DNA from: Chara braunii | Lineage: Eukaryota > Streptophyta > Charophyceae > Charales > Characeae | Reading direction: 5' to 3' | NCBI GenBank assembly: GCA_003427395.1 | Contig: BFEA01000684.1 | Location: 219,185-254,539, forward strand | Length of the DNA: 35,355 nucleotides | Shown: one piece after another, positions 31,307 through 35,355 of the stretch | Numbering within the stretch: position 1 is the first letter of the stretch | Layout of the letters: each line of letters begins with the position of its first letter | Position numbers and translations under genes: made by a program | Notes under the pieces: model-generated | The model's input: only the letters and a program-made list of their open reading frames with translations | Database searches by the model: none | Told to the model about the DNA's origin: nothing

Positions 31307-33219
31307 GAAGCAGCACAGCTGGAAAATCCCTCCGAAGTTATGGGGCAGGGTGGGGTGCCCGACTACCCACCTGGGTGGGTGGTGCTGACCAGGCGCGCTC
31401 CAGGCACAGTCCTGGCAGGTGCAATGCAAAATATTTAGAAATATGAAAGAAAGATTAATTCAGGAATTGTGCAGAGTCGCACTTTGAACAACTTCTGGCT
31501 GAGGTTCATCTTGGAATTCATTATTTTTCAGGATAACACCTAGGACGTTTTCCCGCGTGCCCGTGCACCCAACTTGTGCTTGGATACACGCCCGGGTGCC
31601 CGTCCGGGCATGACCCCCGGGCAGGGTTCTGGGCAGCCCCAGCGCCAAAAAAAAAAAGAATCCGGGAAAAAAATGTTGTTTAGAATCGCAATACAAACAA
31701 CTTCGGGGAGGACAGAGAATGGGAGAGATGGATGTTTGGGCCTTTTGGCTGAGGGTCACATCAGAACTCAAAGAATCGGGGATAAAAAAGAAAACAACAG
31801 AATCACACTATGGCACCCCCCTTTAACCCCCTTCAGCCCTTTTAAAGCCAATTTATACCCCCCTTCCCCCCTCCTTGACAAAAAAAGCCCAGATTCGAGG
31901 TCCTCTGGGAGAGAGCAGAAAACCAAAAAAAAGAGAATATTTTTTTTTCCTTTTTTTTTTTCACGCCCGGCTACCCCGGGTGTCATGCCCAGGTGCGTGG
32001 CCGGCCATGGCAATCTTCCTAGGGTAAAACTAAAATAGAAAACGATAGTTAGCGTGCCTGCTTTTGCAGTCCTTTAAACAACCAGTACCTCAGGGGGTCT
32101 TAGGCCCCCTCTGACGCGAATGAATACAGACCCAGCGCACCGATTCATCAACCGTGTTAATGCCTAAAAACGTGATAGGTACCCGTGGTTTAAACAATCA
32201 CTACCACTCACAGGCAAACTTTTGCGACTAGTTGGTTTTACATTCGCATTCTCGGGAGCTTGGCCTCACGGACCTCTTTGGCTGACAACGGCAGCCCCAA
32301 AAAAGAGAGAAAACAGGGGGTGTGACGGTTCATTTTGACCCTGCCGTGCAGCTCAAATCTGCCATGGGTAAAATAGGCTCGGAACTTGAAGTAGTGGTGG
32401 TTTAGAAGTTAAAACCTGTTTATAGTATGTAGGAAGATGATACCCCCCGAACCCCGCTTGGTGACCCATCACCACATTGGAAGATAAGACGGGATTCTGA
32501 CTGCTCAGGTCAAGTGCAGGACTGCCGTGAATTCAGCCCTTTTTTTTACGTTTGCTTTCTTAGTCCTTATGTTCAAGTCTATTATGTTCGATATGAGAGA
32601 GATCCGATTCTCGGTGTCCATCGACTTTATTGTTTGCCGAAGCAGATTTGCAACTTGGTACGTGATATTCTTACGTGACCAGCCTGGTTTTCCCAGGAGG
32701 GCTCTGCCCTCGTGTGCCCGGTGACACGGGCCGGTAGTCTATGTAGAAGATGCAGTGTTTTGAATTTTCCTAGACCCTTTGTGATGTCTGGCATCAATCA
32801 CTACTATGGTCCCTCCGTTGCCCTCAGTGTTTGCACTTTCGGGCGATCCTGAATTCCAACCAATTGTGAACTTGGGATCCTTTATGGACTGCTCTGAATA
32901 TCCCACATCCCAGATACCGGACCGCAGACCACGGACCACGTGGACGTTGGCTTGGGGTCCAGGTGGTCGCCATGCATTGGTGGCAAATAGCATGGGTATG
33001 CCTATCCATTTCGCGTTGTTCAGTCCTTTTGTTGTGCTAAGGATCCCGAGTTGGAGCTCATCTTTCTTATGATTGTGCGTTGTTGCAGGTGATGCCGTCT
33101 ACTCGATGGTACAGACTGGTTGCCGGCTTGAATGCACAGCTGAGGACAGTGAGAAGGGGTTGTCTGCGAAGGACACTCGTGCCGGTGATAACTTGGCTTA
33201 ATAGCTACGTCAATCCATT
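11137..33219 (+). CDS. Plant glycine-rich membrane protein (At5g11700-like), partial spliced gene, ten exons
   Basis: Ten exons joined by GT-AG introns give one open frame of 1806 bp (about 602 codons). Every split codon closes correctly and there is no stop. In order it encodes: the end of a glycine-rich, beta-helix-like ectodomain (exons 1-3, residues about 1-215); a cysteine-rich GCC2/GCC3-like module (exons 4-5, about 215-283) with CPVGTYKD and CRPCP; a CPYKC...LPHC motif and a membrane segment ending in LALALSVARMKF (exon 6); then the conserved HRVYFMGSNSFSEPWHLPHS, YQWWEG-like, WSWQQWRRR and CLRSCRSRALYEG blocks (exons 7-8), LGGDEKR (exon 9) and TRWYRLVAGLNAQLR (exon 10). These match, in order, a family of about 1400 residues in plants whose function is not established to my knowledge. 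Both ends are missing. N-glycosylation sequons before the membrane segment suggest an extracellular or lumenal N-terminal part (inference). Confidence 0.93.
11247..12376 (+). other. Intron 1 (1130 bp)
   Basis: GT-AG intron between the two parts of a glycine codon. It contains a poly-T at about 11538 and no recognisable element. Confidence 0.85.
12377..12592 (+). CDS. Exon 2 in window: glycine-rich segment with DRLPCELGSGSG
   Basis: The acceptor is acacag and the donor gtaagc. Two bases (GA) complete the split glycine codon from the previous exon, and the exon ends one base into the next codon. It encodes a run of glycine-rich turns (GRGEGVGKG, GAGGGGGHGGRGGYGCYNGS, GGGAYGSDRLPCELGSGSGL). The family hallmarks are GGGHGGKGG, a Cys-Tyr-Asn motif and LPCELGSGSG, and all are present. 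The open frame from 12349 starts at an ATG 28 bp upstream, inside the intron, so that ATG is not the start of the protein. Confidence 0.92.
   Translation, partial: DAAEGKESEREILQFLEQVEAEVMAGEGVMDVTMEAGVKVVAHMAVIDSHVSWAAEVGFPVQVKATMEEVL
13144..13158. other. Assembly gap (15 N)
   Basis: Fifteen undetermined bases lie within a long poly-T. Single undetermined bases also occur at 3753, 29915 and 29923. Confidence 0.99.
13187..13288. repeat. GGACGTCCG palindromic array between CTAGG motifs
   Basis: CTAGGTCGGACTACCCCTG at the left and CGATCCAACAACCTAGG at the right enclose repeated GGACGTCC, CGGTCGGAC and TCCGATCGGA palindromes. A related CGTCCGGTACCCCCGTCGTCC stretch lies at 12950-12978 on the other side of a poly-T and assembly gap, so the two may be ends of one element. 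Confidence 0.5.
13464..13525 (+). pseudogene. Partial, more decayed U6 snRNA-derived fragment
   Basis: CCCATGCGCAATGATGACACAT at 13468 resembles the U6 CCCCTGCGCAAGGATGACACGC block. It is followed, after a short insertion, by ATATCGAGAAATGGTCCAAAT at 13505-13525, which is the near-perfect plant U6 3' end. The 5' half of U6 is absent. It lies in intron 2. Confidence 0.6.
13851..14082. mobile_element. GGGCATACTCACA MITE with a nested MITE
   Basis: The left end GAGCATACTTACAGGAGGAC pairs with the right end AGTGTGAGTATGCCCTG at 14066-14082. The internal AACGTGATTGCAGTCGGATT matches the other copies. The TA-flanked MITE copy 1 occupies 13959-14067 inside it. A 35-bp segment (13817-13851) is repeated at 13901-13935. 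Confidence 0.55.
13959..14067. mobile_element. TA-flanked palindromic MITE, copy 1
   Basis: TA plus CTGTTTTGCCCTGGACACAA at the left pairs with the right end GTCCGGGGGAAGACGG plus TA. Inner arms AATGCACCCT and AGGGTGCGTT also pair. It lies inside the right half of another MITE (13851-14082). Confidence 0.65.
14434..14560 (+). repeat. Two (GA)n microsatellites
   Basis: Uninterrupted GA runs at about 14432-14456 and 14518-14560, separated by 60 bp of unique sequence. Confidence 0.95.
14759..14881. mobile_element. GGGCATACTCACA MITE, 123 bp
   Basis: The left end AGGGCATACTCAAACTCCTA pairs with the right end GTGCTATTGTGAGTAGGCCCT. The core contains CCGTAATTGCAGTCGGATAC, shared with the other copies. 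Confidence 0.65.
15097..15412 (+). CDS. Exon 3 in window: glycine-rich segment, GGGSGGSILLFL and GGGGGAGGRIHFEW
   Basis: The acceptor is gtgcag and the donor gtacac. It encodes VFGGADHPVVTLTVDGELTA, then PGGGGGSGGSILLFLQML, GGRGCPVGGGGGAGGRIHFE and the end NASGSIDV. The plant family has the same order: GSIRVDGES, GGGSGGTVLLFL, GSGSPGGGGGGGGRIHFHW. Two N-glycosylation sequons (NGS, NAS) are visible. The last two bases (AG) start a serine codon completed by exon 4. The frame stays open for about 139 codons beyond the donor, but sequence after the donor has no family similarity and the next family block is in exon 4. Confidence 0.93.
15678..16157 (-). CDS. ORF with two tandem 38-residue Gln/Ser-rich repeats, doubtful gene
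   Basis: The open frame has 159 codons and lies inside intron 3, antisense to the host gene. Positions 15767-15880 and 15881-15994 are a 114-bp tandem duplication (38 residues; EASGQQKLPQQ, IQELTQSQG). The period is a multiple of three and both units stay in frame. A partial third unit (PEASGRQQPGS) precedes them. It has no recognisable domain. It could be a relic of a transposon-encoded gag-like or Gln-rich protein, or simply a minisatellite without stops. Confidence 0.22.
   Translation of the reverse strand: MAGLRLRVSLLGPAVLDSGSASLRKSKVGPSLTSKDREPKVVPEASGRQQPGSLAKDPMRVQESTQSQGMNPGSTGTREASGQQQLPQQTAEATDPVRIQELTQSQGVNLGSPGMHEASGQQKLPQQAAEAQRLRASVKGTQLRRVEKRQRSLSQSSDR
17098..17205 (+). repeat. 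Tandem 31-bp repeats
   Basis: TGTGGCGCATGCCACTTGTC, TGTGGCGCTGCCACCTGTC and TGTGGCGCATGCCACCTGTC recur with about 31-bp spacing. Each contains a short GTGGC..GCCAC palindrome. A separate GACGCTGGC repeat precedes it at 16960-17030. Confidence 0.8.
17685..17745. mobile_element. Half copy of the CCGTCTTCCCC MITE
   Basis: TACCGTCTTCACCCATATTT at the left, followed by an internal CTATCTAGACTGAAACTTA resembling the loop region of the intact copies. No right arm is present. Confidence 0.45.
17865..17958 (+). CDS. Exon 4 in window: NGT sequon and start of cysteine-rich module
   Basis: This 94-bp exon is too short for an ORF search and was found by looking for the missing family block. The acceptor is gtggcag and the donor gtggga. 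One base completes the serine codon. It then encodes GGNGSNDGGSGDNGTLTTID and CPLGLFGVFCE. It matches the plant block GGxxADDG...GKNGTITG..CPKGLHGIFCKEC. The exon ends in phase 0, so FCE joins directly to ECPVGT of exon 5. The donor is weaker than its neighbours. Confidence 0.88.
18347..18987. mobile_element. CCGTCTTCCCC-ended inverted-repeat element, interrupted by the hAT-like element
   Basis: The left arm (CTGTCTTCTCCCGAACATAA, continuing CGCATATGCG) from 18349 pairs with the right arm ending in TATGCGTTATGTTCGGGGG and AAGACGG at 18985. Between 18850 and 18976 a 30-bp unit of the form CGAATACAAC..ATATG is repeated about three times. Removing 18384-18825 plus one flank copy leaves a short element with long arms. 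Confidence 0.65.
18384..18825 (-). mobile_element. Non-autonomous hAT-like element, CATAGTTGC ends, GTGCGC arrays
   Basis: The ends are inverted: CATAGTTGCCGCGCACC at 18384 against the complement of GGTGCGCCGCAACTATG ending at 18825. The flanks TATACAAC (18376-18383) and AATACAAC (18826-18833) look like an 8-bp target duplication with one mismatch, which is the hAT pattern. Inside are two arrays of alternating GCGC/TGTGCGC hexamers and a poly-A/T tract. Nothing is coded. The element sits inside the arms of a larger inverted-repeat element (18347-18987), so it is the younger insertion. Confidence 0.75.
19537..19646. mobile_element. TA-flanked palindromic MITE, copy 2
   Basis: The left end TACCGTCTACCCCCGAACAT pairs with the right end TTGTGTTCGGGGGAAGACGG plus TA, and inner GCGCACCCTG pairs with AGGGTGCGTT. 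The pairing arms cover most of its 110 bp, so a transcript would fold into one long hairpin. It has no coding capacity. Confidence 0.8.
19734..19842. mobile_element. TA-flanked palindromic MITE, copy 3
   Basis: The left end TACCGTCTTCCCCCAAATAG pairs with the right end TGTATTCGGAGGAAGACAG plus TA. The loop region contains CTGTATCTGGACTGAAAGTT, shared with the other copies. It starts 88 bp after copy 2. Confidence 0.75.
20034..20142. mobile_element. TA-flanked palindromic MITE, copy 4
   Basis: The left end TACGTTCTTCCCCCGAATAC pairs with GTATTCGGGGGAAGATGG plus TA. ACGTACGGTC pairs with GACCGTACGT. It has a 109-bp span, as copies 1 and 3 do. Confidence 0.78.
22065..22173 (+). CDS. Exon 5 in window: cysteine-rich GCC2/GCC3-like module
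   Basis: The acceptor is caccag and the donor gtgagt. It encodes ECPVGTYKDTVGSNKSLCRP followed by CPRDKLPVHGTFTHRRG. Pattern C-P-x-G-T-x-K-(D/N)...S-x-C-x-x-C-P is typical of GCC2/GCC3 or ephrin-receptor-like repeats, the likely reason family members are sometimes labelled ephrin receptor-like. It is an ectodomain module lying before the membrane segment. It ends one base into a glycine codon completed by exon 6. The preceding intron, at 4106 bp, is the longest internal one. Confidence 0.93.
22174..23008 (+). other. Intron 5 (835 bp)
   Basis: Contains the 130-bp MITE at 22760-22889; nothing else recognised. Confidence 0.9.
22760..22889. mobile_element. GGGCATACTCACA MITE, 130 bp
   Basis: The left end AAGGCTGTAGTCACAGTAGG and the right end TAATTGTGAATATGCCCCTT are decayed versions of the family ends. 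The core GTCGTAATTACAGTCAGAT matches the other copies. It lies in intron 5. Confidence 0.6.
23009..23286 (+). CDS. Exon 6 in window: CPYKC motif and transmembrane segment
   Basis: The acceptor is ctgcag and the donor gtgagc. It encodes GGVMELPCPYKCINDKYSLP and HC, then a hydrophobic stretch at about 23110-23175 (VFATMMIGVMLLLALALSVA) followed by RMKF. A polar linker leads to FLESLNE. The plant counterpart is CPYRCVSERYHMPHC...GPWLFGLLLMGLLILLALVLSVARMKFVG...FPFLESLNEV. Arginine and lysine directly after the hydrophobic run suggest the following part is cytosolic (inference). The exon ends in phase 0. Confidence 0.94.
23386..25186. mobile_element. Compound inverted-repeat element with nested insertion
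   Basis: The left end contains AGATACGGCCCAC, GATACGGTCCACGGGAAAAC and GCACCTGAACTTTTCCGGTT. These reappear inverted at 24600-24638 and 25147-25186, on either side of the 24647-25138 insertion. Inside, about 200 bp from 23504 (GGAAAGCAAAGAACT.CATTC to CCCTACCCTCACCACTCT) is repeated at 23968-24200 in direct orientation with one 35-bp insertion, and a second left-like end lies at 24352-24470. No protein is coded. Confidence 0.65.
24647..25138. mobile_element. Non-autonomous CTAGG element with CCCGGGTGACC arrays, copy 1
   Basis: The ends are CTAGGGAGAT and ATCTTCCTAG. The flanks AAAAAAAC (24639-24646) and GAAAAAAC (25139-25146) suggest an 8-bp target duplication. Both ends carry GC-rich palindromic arrays (CCGGGTGACCGGCCGGGC, TCACCCGGGCGTCACGCC). 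The middle is A-rich, then C-rich (GGCACCCCCCTTTAAACCCC). The insertion splits the right end of an older element (23386-25186), as shown by the continuity of that element on both sides. Confidence 0.8.
26997..27124 (+). CDS. Exon 7 in window: HMHRVYFMGSNSFSEPWHLP block
   Basis: The acceptor is ttgcag and the donor gtgagt. It starts in phase 0 with V (VMNVLRVEEPPTHMHRVYFM) and continues GSNSFSEPWHLPHSPPDQIL and DIV. The family block is VLETNR(A/V)E...HVHRMYFMGPN(T)FSEPWHL..PPEQIKEIV, so near-identity is obvious by eye. The two-base split codon GT is completed by the first base of exon 8. Confidence 0.95.
27125..28056 (+). other. Intron 7 (932 bp)
   Basis: Contains the poly-C and T/C-rich tract at 27505-27588; nothing else recognised. 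Confidence 0.9.
27505..27535 (+). repeat. Poly-C tract
   Basis: About 30 uninterrupted C followed by T/C-rich sequence to 27588, in intron 7. Confidence 0.95.
28057..28291 (+). CDS. Exon 8 in window: WWEG...WSWQQWRRR...CLRSCRSRALYEG block
   Basis: The acceptor is gcacag and the donor gtacgc. It encodes EDAYNRFAEEINTLAAFQWW, a hydrophobic segment (CVYGVLCVLCFPFGW), SWQQWRRRMKL, then EYDHACLRSCRSRALYEGIK. It aligns without gaps to the plant block. The hydrophobic segment between WWEG and WSWQQWRRR may be a second membrane span or a re-entrant stretch (inference). The exon ends in phase 0. Confidence 0.96.
28292..29409 (+). other. Intron 8 (1118 bp)
   Basis: Contains the U6-like sequence at 28589-28685 and two weakly similar stretches with ACATCGGC.GC.GGC at about 28940 and 29165. 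Confidence 0.9.
28589..28685 (+). ncRNA. U6 spliceosomal snRNA-like sequence, probable pseudogene
   Basis: About 97 bp align end to end with plant U6 snRNA: GGGACATCC at 28592, AAAATTG.AACGATAC, TTAGCATGG (with the catalytic AGC), CTGCGCAAGGATGACACGCA and ATCGAGAA.TGGT. Against it being active: the first stem-loop is degraded, the ACAGAGA box that pairs with the 5' splice site reads ATACACAGAAGGG with inserted bases, the 3' end reads GGTTCACAT instead of GGTCCAAAT, no T-run terminator follows, and no clear upstream element plus TATA box precedes it. It lies in intron 8 in the gene's orientation and is probably a retrotransposed copy. Confidence 0.85.
29410..29598 (+). CDS. Exon 9 in window: LGGDEKR block
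   Basis: The acceptor is gtgcag and the donor gtaaag. It is 63 whole codons in phase 0: VSSTPDLILAYVDLFLGGDE, then KRADLPPKLHERLPMAILFG and GAGTYMAPFHLHSDDLLTRL with ISE. The plant family has AATSDLMLAY(V/L)DFFLGGDEKRTDLPPRLHQRFPM...FGGDGSYMAPFSL..DN(V/I)LTSLMSQ. A run of imperfect 130-bp repeats begins a few dozen bases after the donor. Confidence 0.95.
29606..30125 (+). repeat. Minisatellite, four imperfect units of about 130 bp
   Basis: Units carry CTGCTCTCTGCCCTTCC, ACTCCTGTGTTAATTCTGCA, GGGTGCTCTCCCTGCTATGT and a T/C tract. CTGCTCTCTGC starts at 29630, 29763, 29900 and 30029. Two undetermined bases (29915, 29923) fall in the third unit, as expected if reads from different units were merged. 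The array starts about 10-30 bp after the exon 9 donor. Confidence 0.93.
30330..30400 (-). repeat. tRNA-like fragment
   Basis: On the minus strand CTGTTGATAAACAGG followed by GGGTTCAAATCC resembles an anticodon arm plus T arm. The stems are imperfect and there is no acceptor stem. Confidence 0.3.
31045..31345 (+). repeat. Composite (CA)n/(GA)n array with a 30-bp unit repeated three times
   Basis: A CA run (31051-31103) and two GA runs (about 31180-31216 and 31250-31304) alternate with three copies of a unit containing AGCTGGAAAAATCCCTCC and AAAGTT, at 31111-31140, 31217-31248 and 31311-31341. Confidence 0.93.
31540..32022. mobile_element. Non-autonomous CTAGG element with CCCGGGTGCCC arrays, copy 2
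   Basis: It has the same order of parts as 24647-25138: CTAGG end, GC array with GGGCATGACCCCCGGGCAG, A-tract, TTGGCTGAGGGTCACATCAG, ATCACACTATGGCACCCCCC, A/T tract, second GC array, ATCTTCCTAG end. The lengths are 483 and 492 bp. The flanks GATAACAC and GGTAAAAC match at 6 of 8 positions. An older, truncated relative lies immediately upstream (31345-31531; CACTTTGAACAACTTCTGGC). Confidence 0.78.
33089..33219 (+). CDS. Exon 10 in window: TRWYRLVAGLNAQLR block, last exon seen
   Basis: The acceptor is ttgcag and the donor gtaagt. It encodes VMPSTRWYRLVAGLNAQLRT, VRRGCLRRTLVPVITWLNSY and VNP, then two bases of the next codon. The family reads LVPPTTWYRLVAGVNAQLR(L/T)VRRGRLR...WLETHANPAL. The following family block (around HGIRVDLAWFQ, then several membrane segments) is not found before 35355, so the rest of the gene lies downstream. 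Confidence 0.93.
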
Positions 33220-33474
33220 GTAAGTCCAATTTCTTGGTTGGTTGGTTGGTTGGTTGGTTCTCCACTGGTGGAGTCAGAATCCATGCTGCTGGTTTCCCTG
33301 AGTGCTTGGGACTCTTAAGGTGTGCTTCCCGGGACTAGGTTCTTGTATGCATGAAGCATCGTCGATTGCAGGATAGGACTGAGCATCTTGGTTCATCCGG
33401 AGTGTCGGTGTTGAGAGGGGTCAATAGCATGATGTTTTCTAGATGCGGGGATTCATTAGGAGGTTTGCAAAAGG

Positions 33475-33497
33475 AGGGGGGGGGGGGGGGGGGGGGG
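33475..33497 (+). repeat. Poly-G tract
   Basis: More than 20 uninterrupted G, downstream of exon 10. Confidence 0.95.
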
Positions 33498-33687
33498 TGG
33501 GTATTGTAAGATGGTTTTTGTTTAACCACCAGTACCTTTCACAGGCAAACACAAAGTCCATCTAGTAGCCCAGTCCTAAAAAGCCGGAAGCTCGGGAGCT
33601 CTGGCTTCACGGACGGCTGGAGACGAGTATAGAGCAGCTGTACTGGGAGGGATCGGCCTTGATCCGCTGCTCAACACACGCCCTCAC

Positions 33688-33745
33688 TGAGGGCACAGTC
33701 ACACTAGCACCTCTACAATGTATCTGCACAAATGGTTAACAGGTA
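33688..33745. mobile_element. GGGCATACTCACA MITE, left-end fragment
   Basis: TGAGGGCACAGTCACACTAG resembles the left end of the family. No matching right end is seen. Confidence 0.35.
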
Positions 33746-35060
33746 CCCTTTGGTTTTCTTATAAATGACGGTGAAAATTGGGGGGTCGGTTAACCTTCTC
33801 TCTGTATCTGATGGTTATCATGGCGTTCGAGATGTTTTCTTATGTTTTTTCCTCCCTTTTTTTTTCCTTCCTCGTTCGTTTTTGGATGCAACTGCCCCGG
33901 CTCGACAAAACTCGGTGTGCAGTGAAAATCAGGCTTGACAAAAACAGGCTCGGAGGTAGTGGTGGTGGAAGCAAAAAAAGCAAAAAGGGCAACGACCTTT
34001 TGATATCATCGTTGAAGCTGACTGGTCCCGGGTAATTCAGAATTATGTTATTCTGGGCATCTGATTGCATCTGGATTCGATCTCGGGTCTGATTCATATT
34101 TCAACAGTTCATGGGTGTACCAACCGAGTTGGGCGCGTTGGTATTTGTAAGATGTTTTACACGTGTGGAGGCTGGGGGGTACTGTCAAGCGGTGCTGCAT
34201 ATGTTGCTTTGTATTTCATGGGGTTGGGAGTGGGGAAGAGTGGGTGTGAGGGAAAGGGTAGCAAAGGGGTTCTCAAGGAGGTCTCCAAAAGAGGGGGTAT
34301 TGTTTCGGGCTCCAGGAATTTGCAGGTTGGGGGAGCGTCAAGCGGGGCTGCATATGTGGGTTTTTCATGCGATGGGTGCCCCCCCAGTGCACACATGGGC
34401 CTGGCTTGCCAGCTTCGTGTTGCCAGCCAAATCCGGGTTGGCCCAGGCACATTTGTTATCCCAAGCATTGTTCATTGTTCTTGAAGGATGCTGGGCGCGG
34501 TTCGCGGCATGGGAGGCTCCCCACGAATAGAACGGGGCATTCCCAACAAAAAAAAAATTGAAAAAAGTAAAAAGGGGTTCCAGTGTGGGAGGAGGCGGGA
34601 AGGGGAGGAAAGTGGCATGGAAGTGGCAGGAGTGTTAGGGAAGTGGCAGGGGAGTGGGAAGATGGCGTGTTGTCTCAAGATGCTTTACACATGAAAGGGA
34701 AAGGGGGGCAATTGTCGAGGGGGGGGATCAAAGAGATGGCTTCCGTTCATTATCGGGGGTCATCGTACACAGTGTCGCGGGGGGGAGGGGGGGGGGGGGT
34801 CGCCAAGAGGGGTTGACCAGAGAGGGAGCAGGTTCAGGGTTCTCTGAGATGCTTTGTGCGAGTGCCTTGACTAGGGCACTGAAGGGGGGGTGCCAAGGGA
34901 AGATGGTTTGCATTGAGGGGAGGGAGGGATTGTCAAGTGGGGGTTGCTTTGCTTGCATGGAAGCGGAGGGTTTCATGAATGCGGTGTACGCATACGGGAG
35001 AAGATGGAGAGCGTCAAGCGGTCAGAGAATTCCTTGCATAAATTTTGTGCGAAGGGGAAC

Positions 35061-35156
35061 TACGGTCTTCACCCAAATAAAAAACGCCTGGTCGTTATGG
35101 CTGCATCTGGTATGAAAGTTGGCACGACCGGGCGTTCTGTTCTGGTGAAGACATTA
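35061..35156. mobile_element. TA-flanked palindromic MITE, copy 5
   Basis: The left end TACGGTCTTCACCCAAATAA pairs with the right end TTCTGGTGAAGACAT plus TA. Inner AACGCCTGGTCGT pairs with ACGACCGGGCGTT. The loop contains CTGCATCTGGTATGAAAGTT, as in the cluster at 19.7 kb. Confidence 0.7.
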
Positions 35157-35199
35157 GGGGGGTGGGAAGAGGAGACTTAGAAGTGTCTGGCTGTGGATG

Positions 35200-35347
35200 T
35201 GATCCCACTGGCAAAGAGGATTGGAGCCAGTGTCTGACTGTGGACATGTTCCACACAGACATGCAGAAAAGTAGATCAATCACAATTTTTCGCACCAAAC
35301 ACGTCCACATTCAGACACTTGCTACAACCCTCTTTGCCAGTGGGATC
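35200..35347. mobile_element. Palindromic MITE at the window end
   Basis: TGATCCCACTGGCAAAGAGG, continuing for about 50 bp through GTGTCTGACTGTGGACATG, is inverted at 35300-35347 (ending CTCTTTGCCAGTGGGATCT) with few mismatches. The loop is about 50 bp. The element may extend past the window edge. Confidence 0.75.
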
Positions 35348-35355
35348 TCGCCCTT

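Larger units (their letters stand above)
29599..33088 (+). other. Intron 9 (3490 bp)
   Basis: Contains the 130-bp minisatellite, a tRNA-like fragment, the composite CA/GA array and the CTAGG element 31540-32022. A short duplication (CACAGGCAAAC ... CTCGGGAGCT) at 32205-32290 recurs at 33540-33620, beyond exon 10. Confidence 0.9.
33220..35355 (+). other. Intron 10, incomplete (at least 2136 bp)
   Basis: Starts with a good donor (gtaagt). It holds a poly-G tract, a G-rich stretch 34150-34960 with recurring GTCAAGCGG and AAGTGGCAGG motifs, and two palindromic MITEs near the end. No further exon was recognised. Confidence 0.8.

Noticed and set aside
30907-31446. 179-codon plus-strand and 147-codon minus-strand ORFs
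   Set aside because: Both translate the CA and GA microsatellites (Thr-His and Arg-Glu runs) and are not genes.

Overview
The window is eukaryotic nuclear DNA, most likely from a streptophyte (a land plant or a charophyte green alga). It holds ten consecutive exons of a plant-type gene on the + strand. All have GT-AG introns, and the joined frame is open for about 602 codons. The protein belongs to a large glycine-rich membrane protein family of plants; from memory the Arabidopsis members include At5g11700, At4g32920 and At5g47020. A diverged plant-type U6 snRNA copy lies in one intron. Very long, repeat-filled introns, mixed GC content and many small inverted-repeat elements would fit a large charophyte genome such as Chara, but that genus is a guess and not something the sequence proves.

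Layout. Positions 1-11136 contain no exon I can recognise: decayed repeats, low-complexity tracts, small inverted-repeat elements and one unexplained minus-strand ORF at 110-484. Exons follow at 11137-11246, 12377-12592, 15097-15412, 17865-17958, 22065-22173, 23009-23286, 26997-27124, 28057-28291, 29410-29598 and 33089-33219. The gene is cut at both ends: the N-terminal half lies upstream and the C-terminal part downstream of 35355. Exons 1-3 encode the end of the glycine-rich ectodomain, exons 4-6 a cysteine-rich module followed by a membrane segment, and exons 7-10 the conserved post-membrane region with a second hydrophobic segment.

The introns (835 to 4106 bp) and flanks are a mosaic of short non-autonomous DNA transposons. 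They include a TA-flanked palindromic family of about 109 bp with at least five paired copies, a family of about 120 bp with GGGCATACTCACA ends, a CATAGTTGC-ended element with GTGCGC arrays and an 8-bp target duplication, and two CTAGG-ended elements of 480-490 bp with CCCGGGTGACC arrays and 8-bp duplications. There is also a nested element at 23386-25186, several minisatellites and two U6-derived sequences. No reverse transcriptase, transposase domain, rRNA, intact tRNA or CRISPR array was found. I see no novel multi-gene system. The most interesting material is the exploded gene and the recurring architecture of the GC-palindrome-rich mobile elements.
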